Assembly: GCF_000759835.1 (NCBI RefSeq)
Contig: NZ_BBNB01000014.1
Span: forward strand, 92,569 to 156,568
DNA from: Citrobacter sedlakii NBRC 105722
GTDB lineage: Bacteria > Pseudomonadota > Gammaproteobacteria > Enterobacterales > Enterobacteriaceae
Length of the DNA: 64,000 bases
Reading direction: 5' to 3'
The translations under genes were made by a program, and so were the position numbers. Of this stretch, positions 37,578 through 49,293 are shown piece by piece; position 1 is the stretch's first letter; each line of letters begins with the position of its first letter. Below the pieces are notes generated by a model, which was not told where the DNA came from, did no database searches, and was given only the letters and a program-made list of their open reading frames with translations.

Positions 37578-40475
37578 ATGAGTGGAACTAATCCTGTATT
37601 CTTAGTCCGCAAAGCAAAAAAACAATCCGGCCAGAAGGATGCCGTTCTCTGGTGCAGCGATGATTTTGAAGCGGCAAATGCAACGCTGGATTATCTCCTG
37701 ATCAAATCCGGCGCGAAGCTGAAAGATTATTTCAAAGCCGTCGCCACCAATTTCCCCGTCGTCAACGAACTGCCGCCGGAAGGCGAGCTGAGCCTCACGT
37801 TCTGCGATTACTATCAACTCGGCAAGGACAATATGACCTGGGCGCAAATCCCCGGCATCACCTTGCCGTCATCTGAAGCTGCCGCCGCGGCCCGCCAGCA
37901 TATCGTTGACGGTGTTGATACTGAAACAGGCGAAGTGCTGGATCACACTGAAAACTTTGAGAACGAGGATAGCAGCCCACCCCCTGCCCCAGAGCTGACT
38001 GTTGTTGCAACTATGCCTCTCCGTCATCGAGTTCTGGCTCAATACATTGGCAACGGCGAGTACCTCTATCACGTCGATGCCGATCAGAAAAAAGCAATTA
38101 TTGCTCTGGAAATGGACACCGATAATTCATATGTCCAGAACCTGTTACTGGCCGCCGAGAATGTTGAGGCGTTCAAGAAAGCAGTTGAACACGACATTCA
38201 TAAATCAGTGAATGCCGTAAAAACAGTATTCCCTGTCGACGGAAAAATTCCTGAGCTGGCGACTGTTATCCAGTTCCTCAAAACATGGTTCGATACCGAA
38301 CATATCGATCGCGGTTTGCTCGTTAAGGAGTGGGCGAAAGGCAACCGTGTATCGACTATTCAGCGCACTGAAAGCGGCGCTAACGCTGGCGGCGGTAATA
38401 AGACCGATCGTCATCCGGATGTAAAGCATAATTTTGACGTTCTCGACATTGAAATAGCGCTCGCCACCCTGCCTATGGATTTTAATATCTATGAGCTGCC
38501 GGGCAGTGTTTACCGTCGCGCAAAAGAAATCGTTAAGAAAAAGGAAAGTCCATTCAAAGAATGGTCCGCAGCACTGCGCGCAACGCCCGGTATCCTGGAC
38601 TATTCGCGCGCCGCTATTTTTGCTCTTATCCGCGGTACATCATCCGAATTGGTTAAATTTCCTGGACGGCTGCGGGCCTATATCAACGCAAGCCTGACCG
38701 AGAGCAATCACGAGAAACCTACGGCAGAAACTCTTGCGGCAGCCCGTCACACACCGGAAAAAGACGCTGTAGAAGAAGCCAGCCGACAGCTGGCCGCCGA
38801 ACGCGGTGAATACGTCGAGGGTATCAGCGACCCAACCGATCCAAAATGGGTTAAAACCGAGACAAGCCAGCCAACCGACGAACCTGAACTGGTTAAAAAC
38901 GTCGGCAACGGGATTTTCGACGTGTCCGCTTTAATGCAGAACACATCAATTCATGGCACAGAAACGGATCCGGAGGCCACCAGCAGTGTGCAGGTTCAAG
39001 AAACTGACAATGATGAAAAACCGGCTGGTAATGCGGTGCAGGCAGGCGAAGGCGATCTGGGCACTGGTGAAGAAGCAGATACCGTAGAGAACCAGAATCA
39101 GGCTGAAACGCACCAGAGCAACGATTCTGTGAGCCAGTCTGAGCCTGAGGCGCAACAGGAAGAGCCAGTACCGGAGGCAGCGTGGCCGGAATACTTCGAG
39201 CCGGGCCGCTATGAAGGCGTACCGAATGAGGTTTACCACGCAGCCAATGGTATCAGCTCCACCCAGGTGAAAGATGCGCGCGTGTCGCTGATGTACTTCA
39301 ATGCGCGCCACGTAGAAAAGACCATCGTCAAAGAACGCTCCGCGGTGCTGGATATGGGCAACCTGGTGCATGCACTGGCGTTACAGCCTGAACAACTGGA
39401 TGTCGAATTCAGCGTTGAACCGGTTATCCCGGAAGGTGCTTTCACCACAACGGCAACTATCCGCACGTTTATCGATGAGCACAACGCCAGTCTGCCGGCG
39501 CCGCTGTCTGCCGACGACATCAAAGCGTTACTGGAAGAGTACAACGCCACCCTGCCGCCGCAGATGCCGCTAGGCACTTCAGCAGATGAAACCTATGCAT
39601 CGTATGAGCAGCTTCCGGAAGAATTCCAGCGCATTGAAAACGGCACCAAACATACAGCCACTGCGATGAAAGCCTGCATCAAAGAATACAACGCCACCCT
39701 GCCTGCGCCGGTTAAAACGAGCGGCAGCCGTGATGCACTGCTCGAGCAACTGGCAATTATCAATCCTGACCTGGTCGCGCAGGAAGCACAGAAACCACAG
39801 CCGCTGAAAGTATCCGGCACGAAGGCCGATCTGATTCAGGCCGTGAAGTCTGTTAATCCGGGCGCCGTGTTCGTCGACGAACTGCTGGATGCATGGCGCG
39901 AGAACCCGGAAGGCAAAGTGCTGGTCACCCGCCAACAGCTCAGCACCGCGCTGAACATTCAGAAAGCCCTGCTTGGGCACCCGACCGCTGGCAAATTGCT
40001 GGCTCACCCAAGCCGCGCTGTCGAGGTGAGCTATTTTGGGATTGATGAGGAAACCGGGTTGGAAGTCCGGGTACGCCCTGACCTTGAAATCGATATGGGC
40101 GGCCTGCGCATTGGCGCCGACCTGAAAACTATCAGCATGTGGAACATCAAGCAGGAAGGCCTACGTGCGAAGTTGCACCGGGAAATCATCGACCGTGATT
40201 ATCACCTGAGCGCGGCTATGTACTGTGAAACAGCCGGGCTGGATCAGTTCTTCTGGATTTTCGTCAACAAAGACGAGAACTACCACTGGATCGCCATCAT
40301 AGAGGCATCCGCCGAACTGCTTGAACTGGGCATGCTGGAATACCGCAAAGCGATGCGAGCGATAGCGAACGGTTTCGACACTGGTGAATGGCCAGCGCCT
40401 ATCACAGAAGACTACACCGACGAACTGAACGATTTTGATGTACGCCGCCTTGAAGCGCTGCGTGTACAGGCATAA
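37578..40475 (+). CDS. recE: Exodeoxyribonuclease VIII (RecE), with internal insertion
   Basis: This 965-residue protein starts MSGTNPVFLVRKAKKQSGQK, close to E. coli RecE, with the shared HIDRGLLVKEWAKGNRVSTI and RTESGANAGGGNKTDR. The C-terminal nuclease has YFEPGRYEGVPNEVYHAANG, DMGNLVHALAL, then RVRPDLEIDMGGLRIGADLK and YCETAGLDQFFWIFVNKDEN, the PDDEXK fold that degrades one strand from dsDNA ends. It is about 100 residues longer than E. coli RecE (866). About 150 residues of repeats (EYNATLPxP, LKVSGTKADLIQAVKS) interrupt the nuclease domain. The ATG at 37578 follows GAGGACAAAACA. Confidence 0.9.
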   Translation: MSGTNPVFLVRKAKKQSGQKDAVLWCSDDFEAANATLDYLLIKSGAKLKDYFKAVATNFPVVNELPPEGELSLTFCDYYQLGKDNMTWAQIPGITLPSSEAAAAARQHIVDGVDTETGEVLDHTENFENEDSSPPPAPELTVVATMPLRHRVLAQYIGNGEYLYHVDADQKKAIIALEMDTDNSYVQNLLLAAENVEAFKKAVEHDIHKSVNAVKTVFPVDGKIPELATVIQFLKTWFDTEHIDRGLLVKEWAKGNRVSTIQRTESGANAGGGNKTDRHPDVKHNFDVLDIEIALATLPMDFNIYELPGSVYRRAKEIVKKKESPFKEWSAALRATPGILDYSRAAIFALIRGTSSELVKFPGRLRAYINASLTESNHEKPTAETLAAARHTPEKDAVEEASRQLAAERGEYVEGISDPTDPKWVKTETSQPTDEPELVKNVGNGIFDVSALMQNTSIHGTETDPEATSSVQVQETDNDEKPAGNAVQAGEGDLGTGEEADTVENQNQAETHQSNDSVSQSEPEAQQEEPVPEAAWPEYFEPGRYEGVPNEVYHAANGISSTQVKDARVSLMYFNARHVEKTIVKERSAVLDMGNLVHALALQPEQLDVEFSVEPVIPEGAFTTTATIRTFIDEHNASLPAPLSADDIKALLEEYNATLPPQMPLGTSADETYASYEQLPEEFQRIENGTKHTATAMKACIKEYNATLPAPVKTSGSRDALLEQLAIINPDLVAQEAQKPQPLKVSGTKADLIQAVKSVNPGAVFVDELLDAWRENPEGKVLVTRQQLSTALNIQKALLGHPTAGKLLAHPSRAVEVSYFGIDEETGLEVRVRPDLEIDMGGLRIGADLKTISMWNIKQEGLRAKLHREIIDRDYHLSAAMYCETAGLDQFFWIFVNKDENYHWIAIIEASAELLELGMLEYRKAMRAIANGFDTGEWPAPITEDYTDELNDFDVRRLEALRVQA

Positions 40476-40486
40476 GGGGAACTGTC

Positions 40487-41596
40487 ATGGAAAATACTAA
40501 TATTGTCACCACCGAGCAGCAGGCTCCAAACACTATCTCTGCCAGCAACGCAATTTTTAACGTTCAGGCCCTTGGCCAGTTAACAGCGTTTGCAAATCTT
40601 ATGGCAGATTCTCAGGTGACGGTACCGGCACATCTGGCCGGGAAACCAGCCGACTGTATGGCAATCGTAATGCAGGCGATGCAATGGGGAATGAACCCGT
40701 ACGCCGTCGCACAGAAAACACACCTAGTAAATGGCGTTCTTGGGTATGAGGCTCAGTTAATCAATGCGGTAATCGCAAGTTCCAGTGCCATTCATGGGCG
40801 ATTCCATTACCGCTACGGTGGCGACTGGGAACGCTGCACCAGGACGCAGGAAGTCACAAGGGAAAAGCACGGTAAAAACGGGAAATACAACGTAACCGAA
40901 CGGGTGCGCGGCTGGACTGATGAAGACGAAATGGGGTTGTTCGTTCAGGTCGGAGCAATTCTTCGAGGTGAAGCAGAAATTACCTGGGGGGAACCGCTTT
41001 ATCTCTCTGGTGTTGTTACACGTAATTCTCCTTTGTGGGTTTCCAACCCGAAACAGCAGATCGCTTATCTGGGCGTGAAATATTGGGCTCGCCTGTACTG
41101 CCCGGAAGTGATCCTCGGCGTGTACAGCCCTGATGAAGTTGAGCCACGGACGGAGCGAGAAATCAATCCGGCACCGGCGCAAAGAATGTCTGTCGCAGAG
41201 ATTACCAGCGGTTCAGACACCGTAACCAGCGAACAGGACACAGGTATCAGCGTTGATTCCCTTGCCGATGATTTCCGTGACCGCATTGAACGCGCCGAGT
41301 CGGTAGATGCAGCAAAAGCCATCAGAGCTGATCTGGATAAAGAAAAAGCTGTGCTGGGTACTGTTCTCTTCACCGAACTGAAAGGTAAAGCGGTGCAGCG
41401 CTACTTCATGGTGGACGCCCGTAACAAGGTGGAAGCAGCGATTAATTCTCTTCCGAACCCTGGCGATCCGGATGCCGAATCGTTATTCGCTAAGGCTGAA
41501 GCCACTTTGACCTCATCGCGCCGCCACTTGGGTGACGAACTGTATGACCAGTTCCGCATCACCCTGGACGATATGAAACCGGAATACATCGGCTAA
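40487..41596 (+). CDS. recT: RecT single-strand annealing protein
   Basis: This 369-residue protein contains VPAHLAGKPADCMAIVMQAM, QWGMNPYAVAQKTHLVNGVL, GYEAQLINAVIASSSAIHGR and LWVSNPKQQIAYLGVKYWAR, the RecT/Redbeta core. The C-terminal 120 residues are acidic and helical. With RecE it performs recombination of phage DNA ends. It starts 12 bases after the recE stop with AAGGGGAACTGTC. Confidence 0.93.
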   Translation: MENTNIVTTEQQAPNTISASNAIFNVQALGQLTAFANLMADSQVTVPAHLAGKPADCMAIVMQAMQWGMNPYAVAQKTHLVNGVLGYEAQLINAVIASSSAIHGRFHYRYGGDWERCTRTQEVTREKHGKNGKYNVTERVRGWTDEDEMGLFVQVGAILRGEAEITWGEPLYLSGVVTRNSPLWVSNPKQQIAYLGVKYWARLYCPEVILGVYSPDEVEPRTEREINPAPAQRMSVAEITSGSDTVTSEQDTGISVDSLADDFRDRIERAESVDAAKAIRADLDKEKAVLGTVLFTELKGKAVQRYFMVDARNKVEAAINSLPNPGDPDAESLFAKAEATLTSSRRHLGDELYDQFRITLDDMKPEYIG

Positions 41597-41638
41597 CTGT
41601 GACGGGAGGGGTTACCCCCTCCCGCCTGAGGAGATTTT

Positions 41639-41878
41639 ATGCGCCTTATAAATCGCAGTAAGCAATCGCCACTGGGCCGCCGGGCATGTGACGCAGCACT
41701 GGCAAAGCATGTTGAACGTTACGGGGACTATGGTCGCAGCGAAAGGAAGGAAATATACACGGTGAACGTGGACGGCGTGAAGATCTGGGTAGAAGTGGTC
41801 AACCGTCATAAGAGTTATGTGGCAACCGCTATGACTGGCATGCGCCGTCTGAGAACTCTGCCTGGTCGGTTTAACTGA
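41639..41878 (+). CDS. DUF4060 family protein
   Basis: This 79-residue basic protein has LINRSKQSPLGRRACDAALA, KHVERYGDYGRSERKEIYTV and VNVDGVKIWVEVVNRHKSYV, the DUF4060 signature seen between recombination genes and xis. TGAGGAGATTTT precedes the ATG. Function unknown. Confidence 0.8.
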   Translation: MRLINRSKQSPLGRRACDAALAKHVERYGDYGRSERKEIYTVNVDGVKIWVEVVNRHKSYVATAMTGMRRLRTLPGRFN

Positions 41879-41924
41879 TAACGAATAATCAATAACGGCC
41901 CCGGTCGGGGCCACTGGAGAGATG

Positions 41925-42209
41925 ATGAGCGAAAAAATTGAAGACTTCGATCTGATGAGCACCCGCGAAATTTGCTGCCAGTTGCGGATCTCCGCCAGAA
42001 CACTGGAGCGTTATCGTAAGCGACCGAGCGACAGCAACCCGTTCCCGCCGCCGGACTGCTCCTACATGGGCGGATCTAATAAGTGGCTCAAAGCCAAAGT
42101 GCAGGAGTGGCAGCTTCGTGAAATGTCACGCCCGGTCCAGCGCCCTATGTCTCACCTGAATTTGCCCCGTGACAGCAAGGGACGGATTATCCGGTCTGAC
42201 GTGGCGTGA
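41925..42209 (+). CDS. xis: Excisionase-like DNA-binding protein
   Basis: This 94-residue protein has LMSTREICCQLRISARTLER, YRKRPSDSNPFPPPDCSYMG and GSNKWLKAKVQEWQLREM, a winged-helix of the AlpA/Xis type. It lies between the recombination genes and the integrase and overlaps the integrase 3' end by 23 bases, tail to tail. It would bend attachment DNA for excision. A GGCCCC/GGGGCC hairpin lies just upstream. The start may be the adjacent ATG at 41922. Confidence 0.78.
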   Translation: MSEKIEDFDLMSTREICCQLRISARTLERYRKRPSDSNPFPPPDCSYMGGSNKWLKAKVQEWQLREMSRPVQRPMSHLNLPRDSKGRIIRSDVA

Positions 42210-43416
42210 ACTCCAATACGTCGGGCTCGATGATGCTCATCAGTCGAGCCCACCACTTACTGTAAGCCTCTCTCATTTCCTCGATATAAGTGTATTTATC
42301 GTATACCGACCACACTCCAGGCAGTTTGTGCCCGAGCATCATCTCGGCAATATGCGGCTCAGTCAGCTCTGAGAAGTTCGTTCGCGCAGTCCTACGCAGA
42401 TCATGAATCGTAAAGTGTGGCACCTGCTCGTTATAAGCCTTCAACATGAACTTAACCAGGTTGCTGCTGATGCTCATATGAAAACCTTCGCTCATCGGTT
42501 TGTCTTCATATTTCGAGAAAACAAAGCGCCCCGGCGCCAGCTCGATCGCCCGCTTTATCAAGGGGAGCATTTCAGGGATGATAGGACGGATTATCGGTTT
42601 CTTACTCTTCCGCCCTGTCTTATGGTTTTCCCATGGAACAGTCCAGATCCCTTCTTCAAAATCAAAATGTGCGACTTCAGCCTGCCGGAGTTCGCCAACC
42701 CTGCACGCCCATATCAGTGACAATTTATAGAGGATCTTGTTTCGCTCAATGAGCCGGGAATCCTCAATGGCTCGCCAGACAATCGCCAGTTCTTTGCGGT
42801 CCAGTGTTCGCTCGCCCATTTGTTTCTGGATGCCGAAATCACGACCAGACATTTCAGACAGTGGGTTAACCTCCAGCAACTGGCGTTTAACCGCCCACGA
42901 ATAGCACTGCCGACCGTTACTTATTACGCGCCGGGTGATCTCGCTGTACCCTTGCGCCAGCCGGTCCAGAACCGTAAGCCAGTTGTGAAGCGTCAGCTGA
43001 TGCGCCGGATATTTCCCGAGCTTAGGGAAGACGTGTAGCTCGAACGTACGCAGGATTTGCCCGGAGGTCTCTTTCTGAATGCAGACCATAGAATGCCATT
43101 CGCGGAAAAGCTCCTCGAATGTGTACTGACTGTTAATTTTGGCTTTGTCGAGATTTTGCCTGATGCGCGGATTCTCGCCGCGGGCAAGAATAGCGGCCCA
43201 CTTCGTCACTTCGTCGCGAGCGGCTTTCAACCCGAATTCCGGGTAGCTGCCGATCGTCATCTTGTCCTGCTTGCCCAAGAAGCGGAATCGGTAGAAAAAC
43301 GTGACGGCACCCTTTTTGGAAATGCGCACCCACAGACCGTCCCGGTCTGCCTTCTCCTCAACTTTGTCTCGTTCGCGCCCAAGGCACGACTTGAGATAAC
43401 TATCTGAAATAGCCAT
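42187..43416 (-). CDS. int: Prophage integrase, tyrosine recombinase
   Basis: This 409-residue protein starts MAISDSYLKSCLGRERDKVE with CAGGGACAAATC upstream. The N-terminal arm-binding domain has DGLWVRISKKGAVTFFYRFR, KMTIGSYPEFGLKAARDEVT (the DUF4102-type domain). The catalytic domain shows the Arg in WACRVGELR, HDLRRTART (His-x-x-Arg), the second His in LGHKLPGVWSVYDKY and the nucleophile Tyr in that same segment. It points away from the host junction and sits 522 bases from rseC with the attachment site between. Confidence 0.95.
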   Translation of the reverse strand: MAISDSYLKSCLGRERDKVEEKADRDGLWVRISKKGAVTFFYRFRFLGKQDKMTIGSYPEFGLKAARDEVTKWAAILARGENPRIRQNLDKAKINSQYTFEELFREWHSMVCIQKETSGQILRTFELHVFPKLGKYPAHQLTLHNWLTVLDRLAQGYSEITRRVISNGRQCYSWAVKRQLLEVNPLSEMSGRDFGIQKQMGERTLDRKELAIVWRAIEDSRLIERNKILYKLSLIWACRVGELRQAEVAHFDFEEGIWTVPWENHKTGRKSKKPIIRPIIPEMLPLIKRAIELAPGRFVFSKYEDKPMSEGFHMSISSNLVKFMLKAYNEQVPHFTIHDLRRTARTNFSELTEPHIAEMMLGHKLPGVWSVYDKYTYIEEMREAYSKWWARLMSIIEPDVLEFTPRQTG

Positions 43417-43429
43417 GATTTGTCCCTGC

Positions 43430-43495
43430 GTGTGTCCATCAGAACGACCGGTTCCGTGTCCATCATAGAATATGGACGCACTGGTGGACACAAAA
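43430..43495. promoter_or_regulatory. Integrase arm-type sites
   Basis: GTGTCCATC occurs at 43432-43440 and 43456-43464. A reverse copy with one change, GGTGGACAC, lies at 43483-43491, and another with two changes at 43471-43479. Direct plus inverted short repeats beside int are typical arm-binding sites. Confidence 0.55.
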
Positions 43496-43614
43496 ACCAT
43501 GACTTATGATGTCGCAGGTTGACTGTACATGCAACCAGTATTATTTTTGTGAAAGCTTATTTTATGGGGGTTTAGAAGGATATTTGTCGGAGGTTTGCGG
43601 AGGGTGTCGGGGTA

Positions 43615-43662
43615 TCAATTATCGATGTGAGCAATGATCGAAAAGTTACGTATGTTCTTCAT
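43615..43662 (-). pseudogene. lepA: 5' fragment of lepA at the prophage attachment junction
   Basis: The minus strand encodes MKNIRNFSIIAHID, the start of translation factor LepA (EF4), then diverges to N and a stop. Native LepA continues with HGKSTLSDR. The host sequence therefore ends near 43621, which marks the right attachment site. The remaining lepA would lie beyond the far end of the prophage, which must supply a new start. Upstream are rseC and the rpoE operon, as in Salmonella and E. coli. Confidence 0.88.
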
Positions 43663-43837
43663 ATAGAGTAATTATTGTGCCTTAACGCCCGCCGTGGCAG
43701 GCTTTGAGAAGTCGCTGTTCTGAGCTTAACGTCTGTTTAACTGAAACGCCGCATTCTACACTACAACGGTGAGGCGAGGAAATGTTCATAGAGTAAGGAT
43801 AGCGGGAACGGGAAGCCGCCCTCCGGCAGAGACAGGA

Positions 43838-44314
43838 TTAGCGACTTTCTGATGATGTGGCATCGACGCGAACAAGGCCAGGCGGGAGCGCGACATTCAG
43901 AATGACCGGCTGCCAGGATTCACGTTCAGCAAGCTGACGGGAAAAGCCTCGCGCAAACAAAAACCCGCCGACGCCGCCGAGTACCGCGCCGCTTAGCGCA
44001 GCGAGATCGGAACCAAACAGCGCCTGAAAAAGGGAAGCGAACAAAAACAGCCCCACCAGCGGCGTCATATACACCAGGACGGCAGAGCCAAGCAAGCTGG
44101 CTTCAGCAATGCCCAGTTCCACTTTCTGGCCGGGTTCCAGCGGCGTGTCGCTGGGCACAACGAGCGTGTGCGTCGTCTGCGGCCCCAGCTTATTAAGCAC
44201 GCGGCTGCCGCACCCGGCGCGTGACGCGCAGCTGTTGCAGGATGCTTTCACGTCGCAGCTTACCAGCGCCTGACCATCTTGCCAGGAGACGACGGTAGCC
44301 CACTCTTTGATCAT
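43838..44314 (-). CDS. rseC: SoxR-reducing / sigma-E modulator RseC
   Basis: This 158-residue inner-membrane protein has a Cys cluster (CDVKASCNSCASRAGCGSRV) near residues 18-37. Two membrane segments follow (SLLGSAVLVYMTPLVGLFLF; GAVLGGVGGFLFARGFS). RseC helps RseA control sigma-E and takes part in SoxR reduction. It is the last complete gene of the rpoE-rseABC operon; the start overlaps the rseB stop. Confidence 0.95.
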   Translation of the reverse strand: MIKEWATVVSWQDGQALVSCDVKASCNSCASRAGCGSRVLNKLGPQTTHTLVVPSDTPLEPGQKVELGIAEASLLGSAVLVYMTPLVGLFLFASLFQALFGSDLAALSGAVLGGVGGFLFARGFSRQLAERESWQPVILNVALPPGLVRVDATSSESR

Positions 44315-45267
44315 TGCATCACCCCAAACTTAATGGTGTCGGCAATTCGCTTCGCCGTTTGCGGCGGCAGTTCACCCACAATGGTGATTTCGGCGTTATC
44401 ACGCACGCTGGTGCTGACGGTCCGGCGACCGGTTCGCAGCATCTGATCGGTACTGGTTGGCGTCGCTCGGTTGACGTTGACAGAGAAGCTGAACAAACCG
44501 TCCGAATAAAGACGCGATTCAATCGGCATGTTGTCCATCGTGGGCAATGGTCGGCGACCGCTGGACACCTCGCTAAAACCCTTCGGCAACCAGGTTGGAC
44601 TCCAGTTGAATTTCGCTTTTTCACCGGCCGGAACGGAGAGCAACGGCGGCAGGTTGGCTTTCGCCAACATCTGCATGCTGTTTCCCACGTCCTGATTAAC
44701 GGTGAAAGCGATTACCCGAAATTGTTCTAACGTTTCGCCATCACGGTCAAGCAGATCGACACGCATCGGCAGCTTGGTTTCAGTATCCATCCAGACGATA
44801 TAGCTATAACGGGTGCCGTCACGCGCGACAACGCGAATCACTTCGCACAGGCGATCGGCGATACGGGTTCTGCCCACGGAAATGAAGTCGTAGTACGGGG
44901 CAAGGCGCTTGAAGTCGGTATAGATAAGCGATGGCAGAGAATCAACAATATAGTCGCCGTTAAGGGTGAACGGCTCAAGTCCGGGTTCGAAATAGCTGAT
45001 TTCGTTTCCACGCTGGACAACTTCGCGGCGAGGGCCGTCCATTTGCAGCAGTTGGGCAAGCGGGCGGTTGTCCAGACGCGCGTGGCGATAGCGTAAAGAC
45101 TCTACGCCTTGTTTTGTGATGCTGACGAACGACAGCTCGTAAGTGAGTGACTGGCTGGCCAGATTCATCTGCTGCAATAACGCCCCGGACGCAGCATTGG
45201 CCGAGGCGTTTACAGAAAAGAACAGGCTACCCGCCACAAGTGACATGGCAAACCAAAGTTGCTTCAT
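44311..45267 (-). CDS. rseB: Sigma-E factor regulatory protein RseB
   Basis: This 318-residue periplasmic protein has a signal peptide (MKQLWFAMSLVAGSLFFSVN ending ASA) and MucB/RseB domains with RHARLDNRPLAQLLQMDGPR and the lipoprotein-like fold. It binds RseA and protects it from DegS; LPS intermediates release it. The start overlaps the rseA stop by one base. Length matches E. coli RseB. Confidence 0.97.
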   Translation of the reverse strand: MKQLWFAMSLVAGSLFFSVNASANAASGALLQQMNLASQSLTYELSFVSITKQGVESLRYRHARLDNRPLAQLLQMDGPRREVVQRGNEISYFEPGLEPFTLNGDYIVDSLPSLIYTDFKRLAPYYDFISVGRTRIADRLCEVIRVVARDGTRYSYIVWMDTETKLPMRVDLLDRDGETLEQFRVIAFTVNQDVGNSMQMLAKANLPPLLSVPAGEKAKFNWSPTWLPKGFSEVSSGRRPLPTMDNMPIESRLYSDGLFSFSVNVNRATPTSTDQMLRTGRRTVSTSVRDNAEITIVGELPPQTAKRIADTIKFGVMQ

Positions 45268-45917
45268 TACTGCGATTGCGTTCCTAGAGTTTGAATTCCT
45301 GGCACCTGAACAGCGGCTTGCTGTGTTTGCGCCTGCTCAAACTGAAGCTGTTCGGAGTGCAGTCGACGTTGCAGTTCGTAATCCTGCAACATGGCATTAA
45401 TTCGACGACGCTGCTCCTGTACCTGCTGCTGTTGACCACCGTTTGCGGTCGCGTCAGAAGGTACTCCCAGGCTAACCGGGCTGGCTTTGCCCATCATCGG
45501 CAGTGTGTTAAACACTGGCGTTTCGGGCTGCTGGGACGTTTCAGATTGCCCATTATAGTGCTGGACGCCAACAATAACTGCAAGCGATACGCATGCAGCG
45601 ACCCCCATTTGGGTAAGTTGCACTGCCCACGGGCGCATTTTTTTCCAGAACGGCATTTTTTGCCACTGGTGCGGTGCGGGCTGGGCCTCTGGAATTAATG
45701 GCGCCGTCTGGCGTACCGGCTCATCTTCAATGGCGGCCATAACGCGAGCGGAAATATCGAAATGAAGCACGTCAGGCGTGTCACCCCGCATAGAATCGCG
45801 GATCAGGTGGTAGCCTTCCCAGGTTTTTTGCATTTCCGGGTCGTGAGCCAGTTCTTTGAGCAGCTCACTGTCCAGCGTTTCGCCATCCATTAAAGCGGAA
45901 AGTTTTTCTTTCTGCAT
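45267..45917 (-). CDS. rseA: Anti-sigma-E factor RseA
   Basis: This 216-residue protein starts MQKEKLSALMDGETLDSELL, the same length as E. coli RseA. The N-terminal half binds sigma-E. A membrane segment (MGVAACVSLAVIVGV) lies near residue 105. The periplasmic part has TLPMMGKASPVSLGVP, where DegS cleaves in E. coli. An upstream in-frame start would overlap rpoE and is not used. Confidence 0.97.
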   Translation of the reverse strand: MQKEKLSALMDGETLDSELLKELAHDPEMQKTWEGYHLIRDSMRGDTPDVLHFDISARVMAAIEDEPVRQTAPLIPEAQPAPHQWQKMPFWKKMRPWAVQLTQMGVAACVSLAVIVGVQHYNGQSETSQQPETPVFNTLPMMGKASPVSLGVPSDATANGGQQQQVQEQRRRINAMLQDYELQRRLHSEQLQFEQAQTQQAAVQVPGIQTLGTQSQ

Positions 45918-45948
45918 GCCTAATACCTTTTCCAGTATCCCGCTATCG

Positions 45949-46524
45949 TCAACGCCTGATAAGCGGTTGAACTTTATTATCAATAGCTTCCCGCGCCCTA
46001 AAGATACGTGAACGCACCGTACCCACTGGACAATCCATGATGGCCGCGATTTCTTCATAGCTCAGGCCATCCAGCTCCCGTAAGGTGATTGCCATACGTA
46101 AATCTTCCGGGAGGGACTCGATAGTACGGAAAACTATCTGTCTCAGTTCTTCTGACAACATTAAGTTCTCAGGGTTCGAAATTTCTTTCAGCGCACCGCC
46201 ACTTTCGAAGTTTTCTGCTTCAATCGCATCCACATCACTGGATGGTGGACGACGGCCCTGAGCCACCAGGTAATTCTTCGCCGTATTAACGGCAATACGA
46301 TACAGCCAAGTATAAAAAGCGCTATCTCCCCGGAATGAATCCAGCGCACGATAGGCTTTTATAAATGACTCTTGCACCACATCAGGAACGTCACCCGACG
46401 GCACATAGCGGGAAACCAGACTCGCCACTTTATGCTGGTAGCGCACTACCAGTAAGTTAAAGGCTTTCTGATCTCCCTTCTGGACCCGTTCAACCAGGAC
46501 CTGGTCCGTTAACTGCTCGCTCAT
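45949..46524 (-). CDS. rpoE: RNA polymerase sigma factor RpoE (sigma-E)
   Basis: This 191-residue ECF sigma factor starts MSEQLTDQVLVERVQKGDQK. Region 2 (DVVQESFIKAYRALDSFRGD, AFYTWLYRIAVNTAKNYLVA) reads the -10. Region 4 (LPEDLRMAITLRELDGLSYE, IAAIMDCPVGTVRSRIFRAR) reads the -35. It drives the envelope-stress regulon. The ATG overlaps the rseD stop codon (ATGA), showing translational coupling. Confidence 0.98.
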   Translation of the reverse strand: MSEQLTDQVLVERVQKGDQKAFNLLVVRYQHKVASLVSRYVPSGDVPDVVQESFIKAYRALDSFRGDSAFYTWLYRIAVNTAKNYLVAQGRRPPSSDVDAIEAENFESGGALKEISNPENLMLSEELRQIVFRTIESLPEDLRMAITLRELDGLSYEEIAAIMDCPVGTVRSRIFRAREAIDNKVQPLIRR

Positions 46525-46676
46525 CCGAGGTAAAGTCTCCCCAAACCAAATTTCCACGCGTTCGCGAAACGCCACTCCATTAGCTGCACTGTGAGCAAGC
46601 AACAGGTTAGAGTGTCACGTTTTTGTAAAGTTCCGTTACGCATCTGTTTTTTGAGTGTCAAGTTGTAGACGGTCAT
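46521..46676 (-). CDS. rseD: RseD leader peptide, coupled to rpoE
   Basis: A 51-residue frame starts MTVYNLTLKKQMRNGTLQKR and ends MEWRFANAWKFGLGRLYLG, with its stop overlapping the rpoE start. Length and overlap match E. coli RseD, which couples rpoE translation and is the target of CsrA control. The sigma-E promoter lies inside this frame, so that transcript lacks the rseD start. Confidence 0.88.
   Translation of the reverse strand: MTVYNLTLKKQMRNGTLQKRDTLTCCLLTVQLMEWRFANAWKFGLGRLYLG
46607..46634 (-). promoter_or_regulatory. Sigma-E autoregulatory promoter of rpoE
   Basis: On the minus strand GGAACTT, a 16-base spacer and TCTAA match the sigma-E consensus (GGAACTT, 16, TCNAA). It lets RpoE activate its own operon. 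Confidence 0.85.
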
Positions 46677-46924
46677 TATCTCTCATTATAAGTCTACCGA
46701 GTCTGAACAATGCACTATCTCATAAGAAATGCCCATAAACCGGTTGCAGAGTACCCCAACAGCTACTTTATTTCATCCTCTAATCTGGCGCTTACGGCCC
46801 GCTACGCAAAATATATCCTTAACCAGACATTTCCTTGCAATCCCGACTTCTGTTTAGCCAGCTCAACGGAACTGAAAATAAAACGTGCTGAAACGCAGGT
46901 TATGATGCTATGCTCGCCAGACAC

Positions 46925-49293
<2,369 letters not shown>

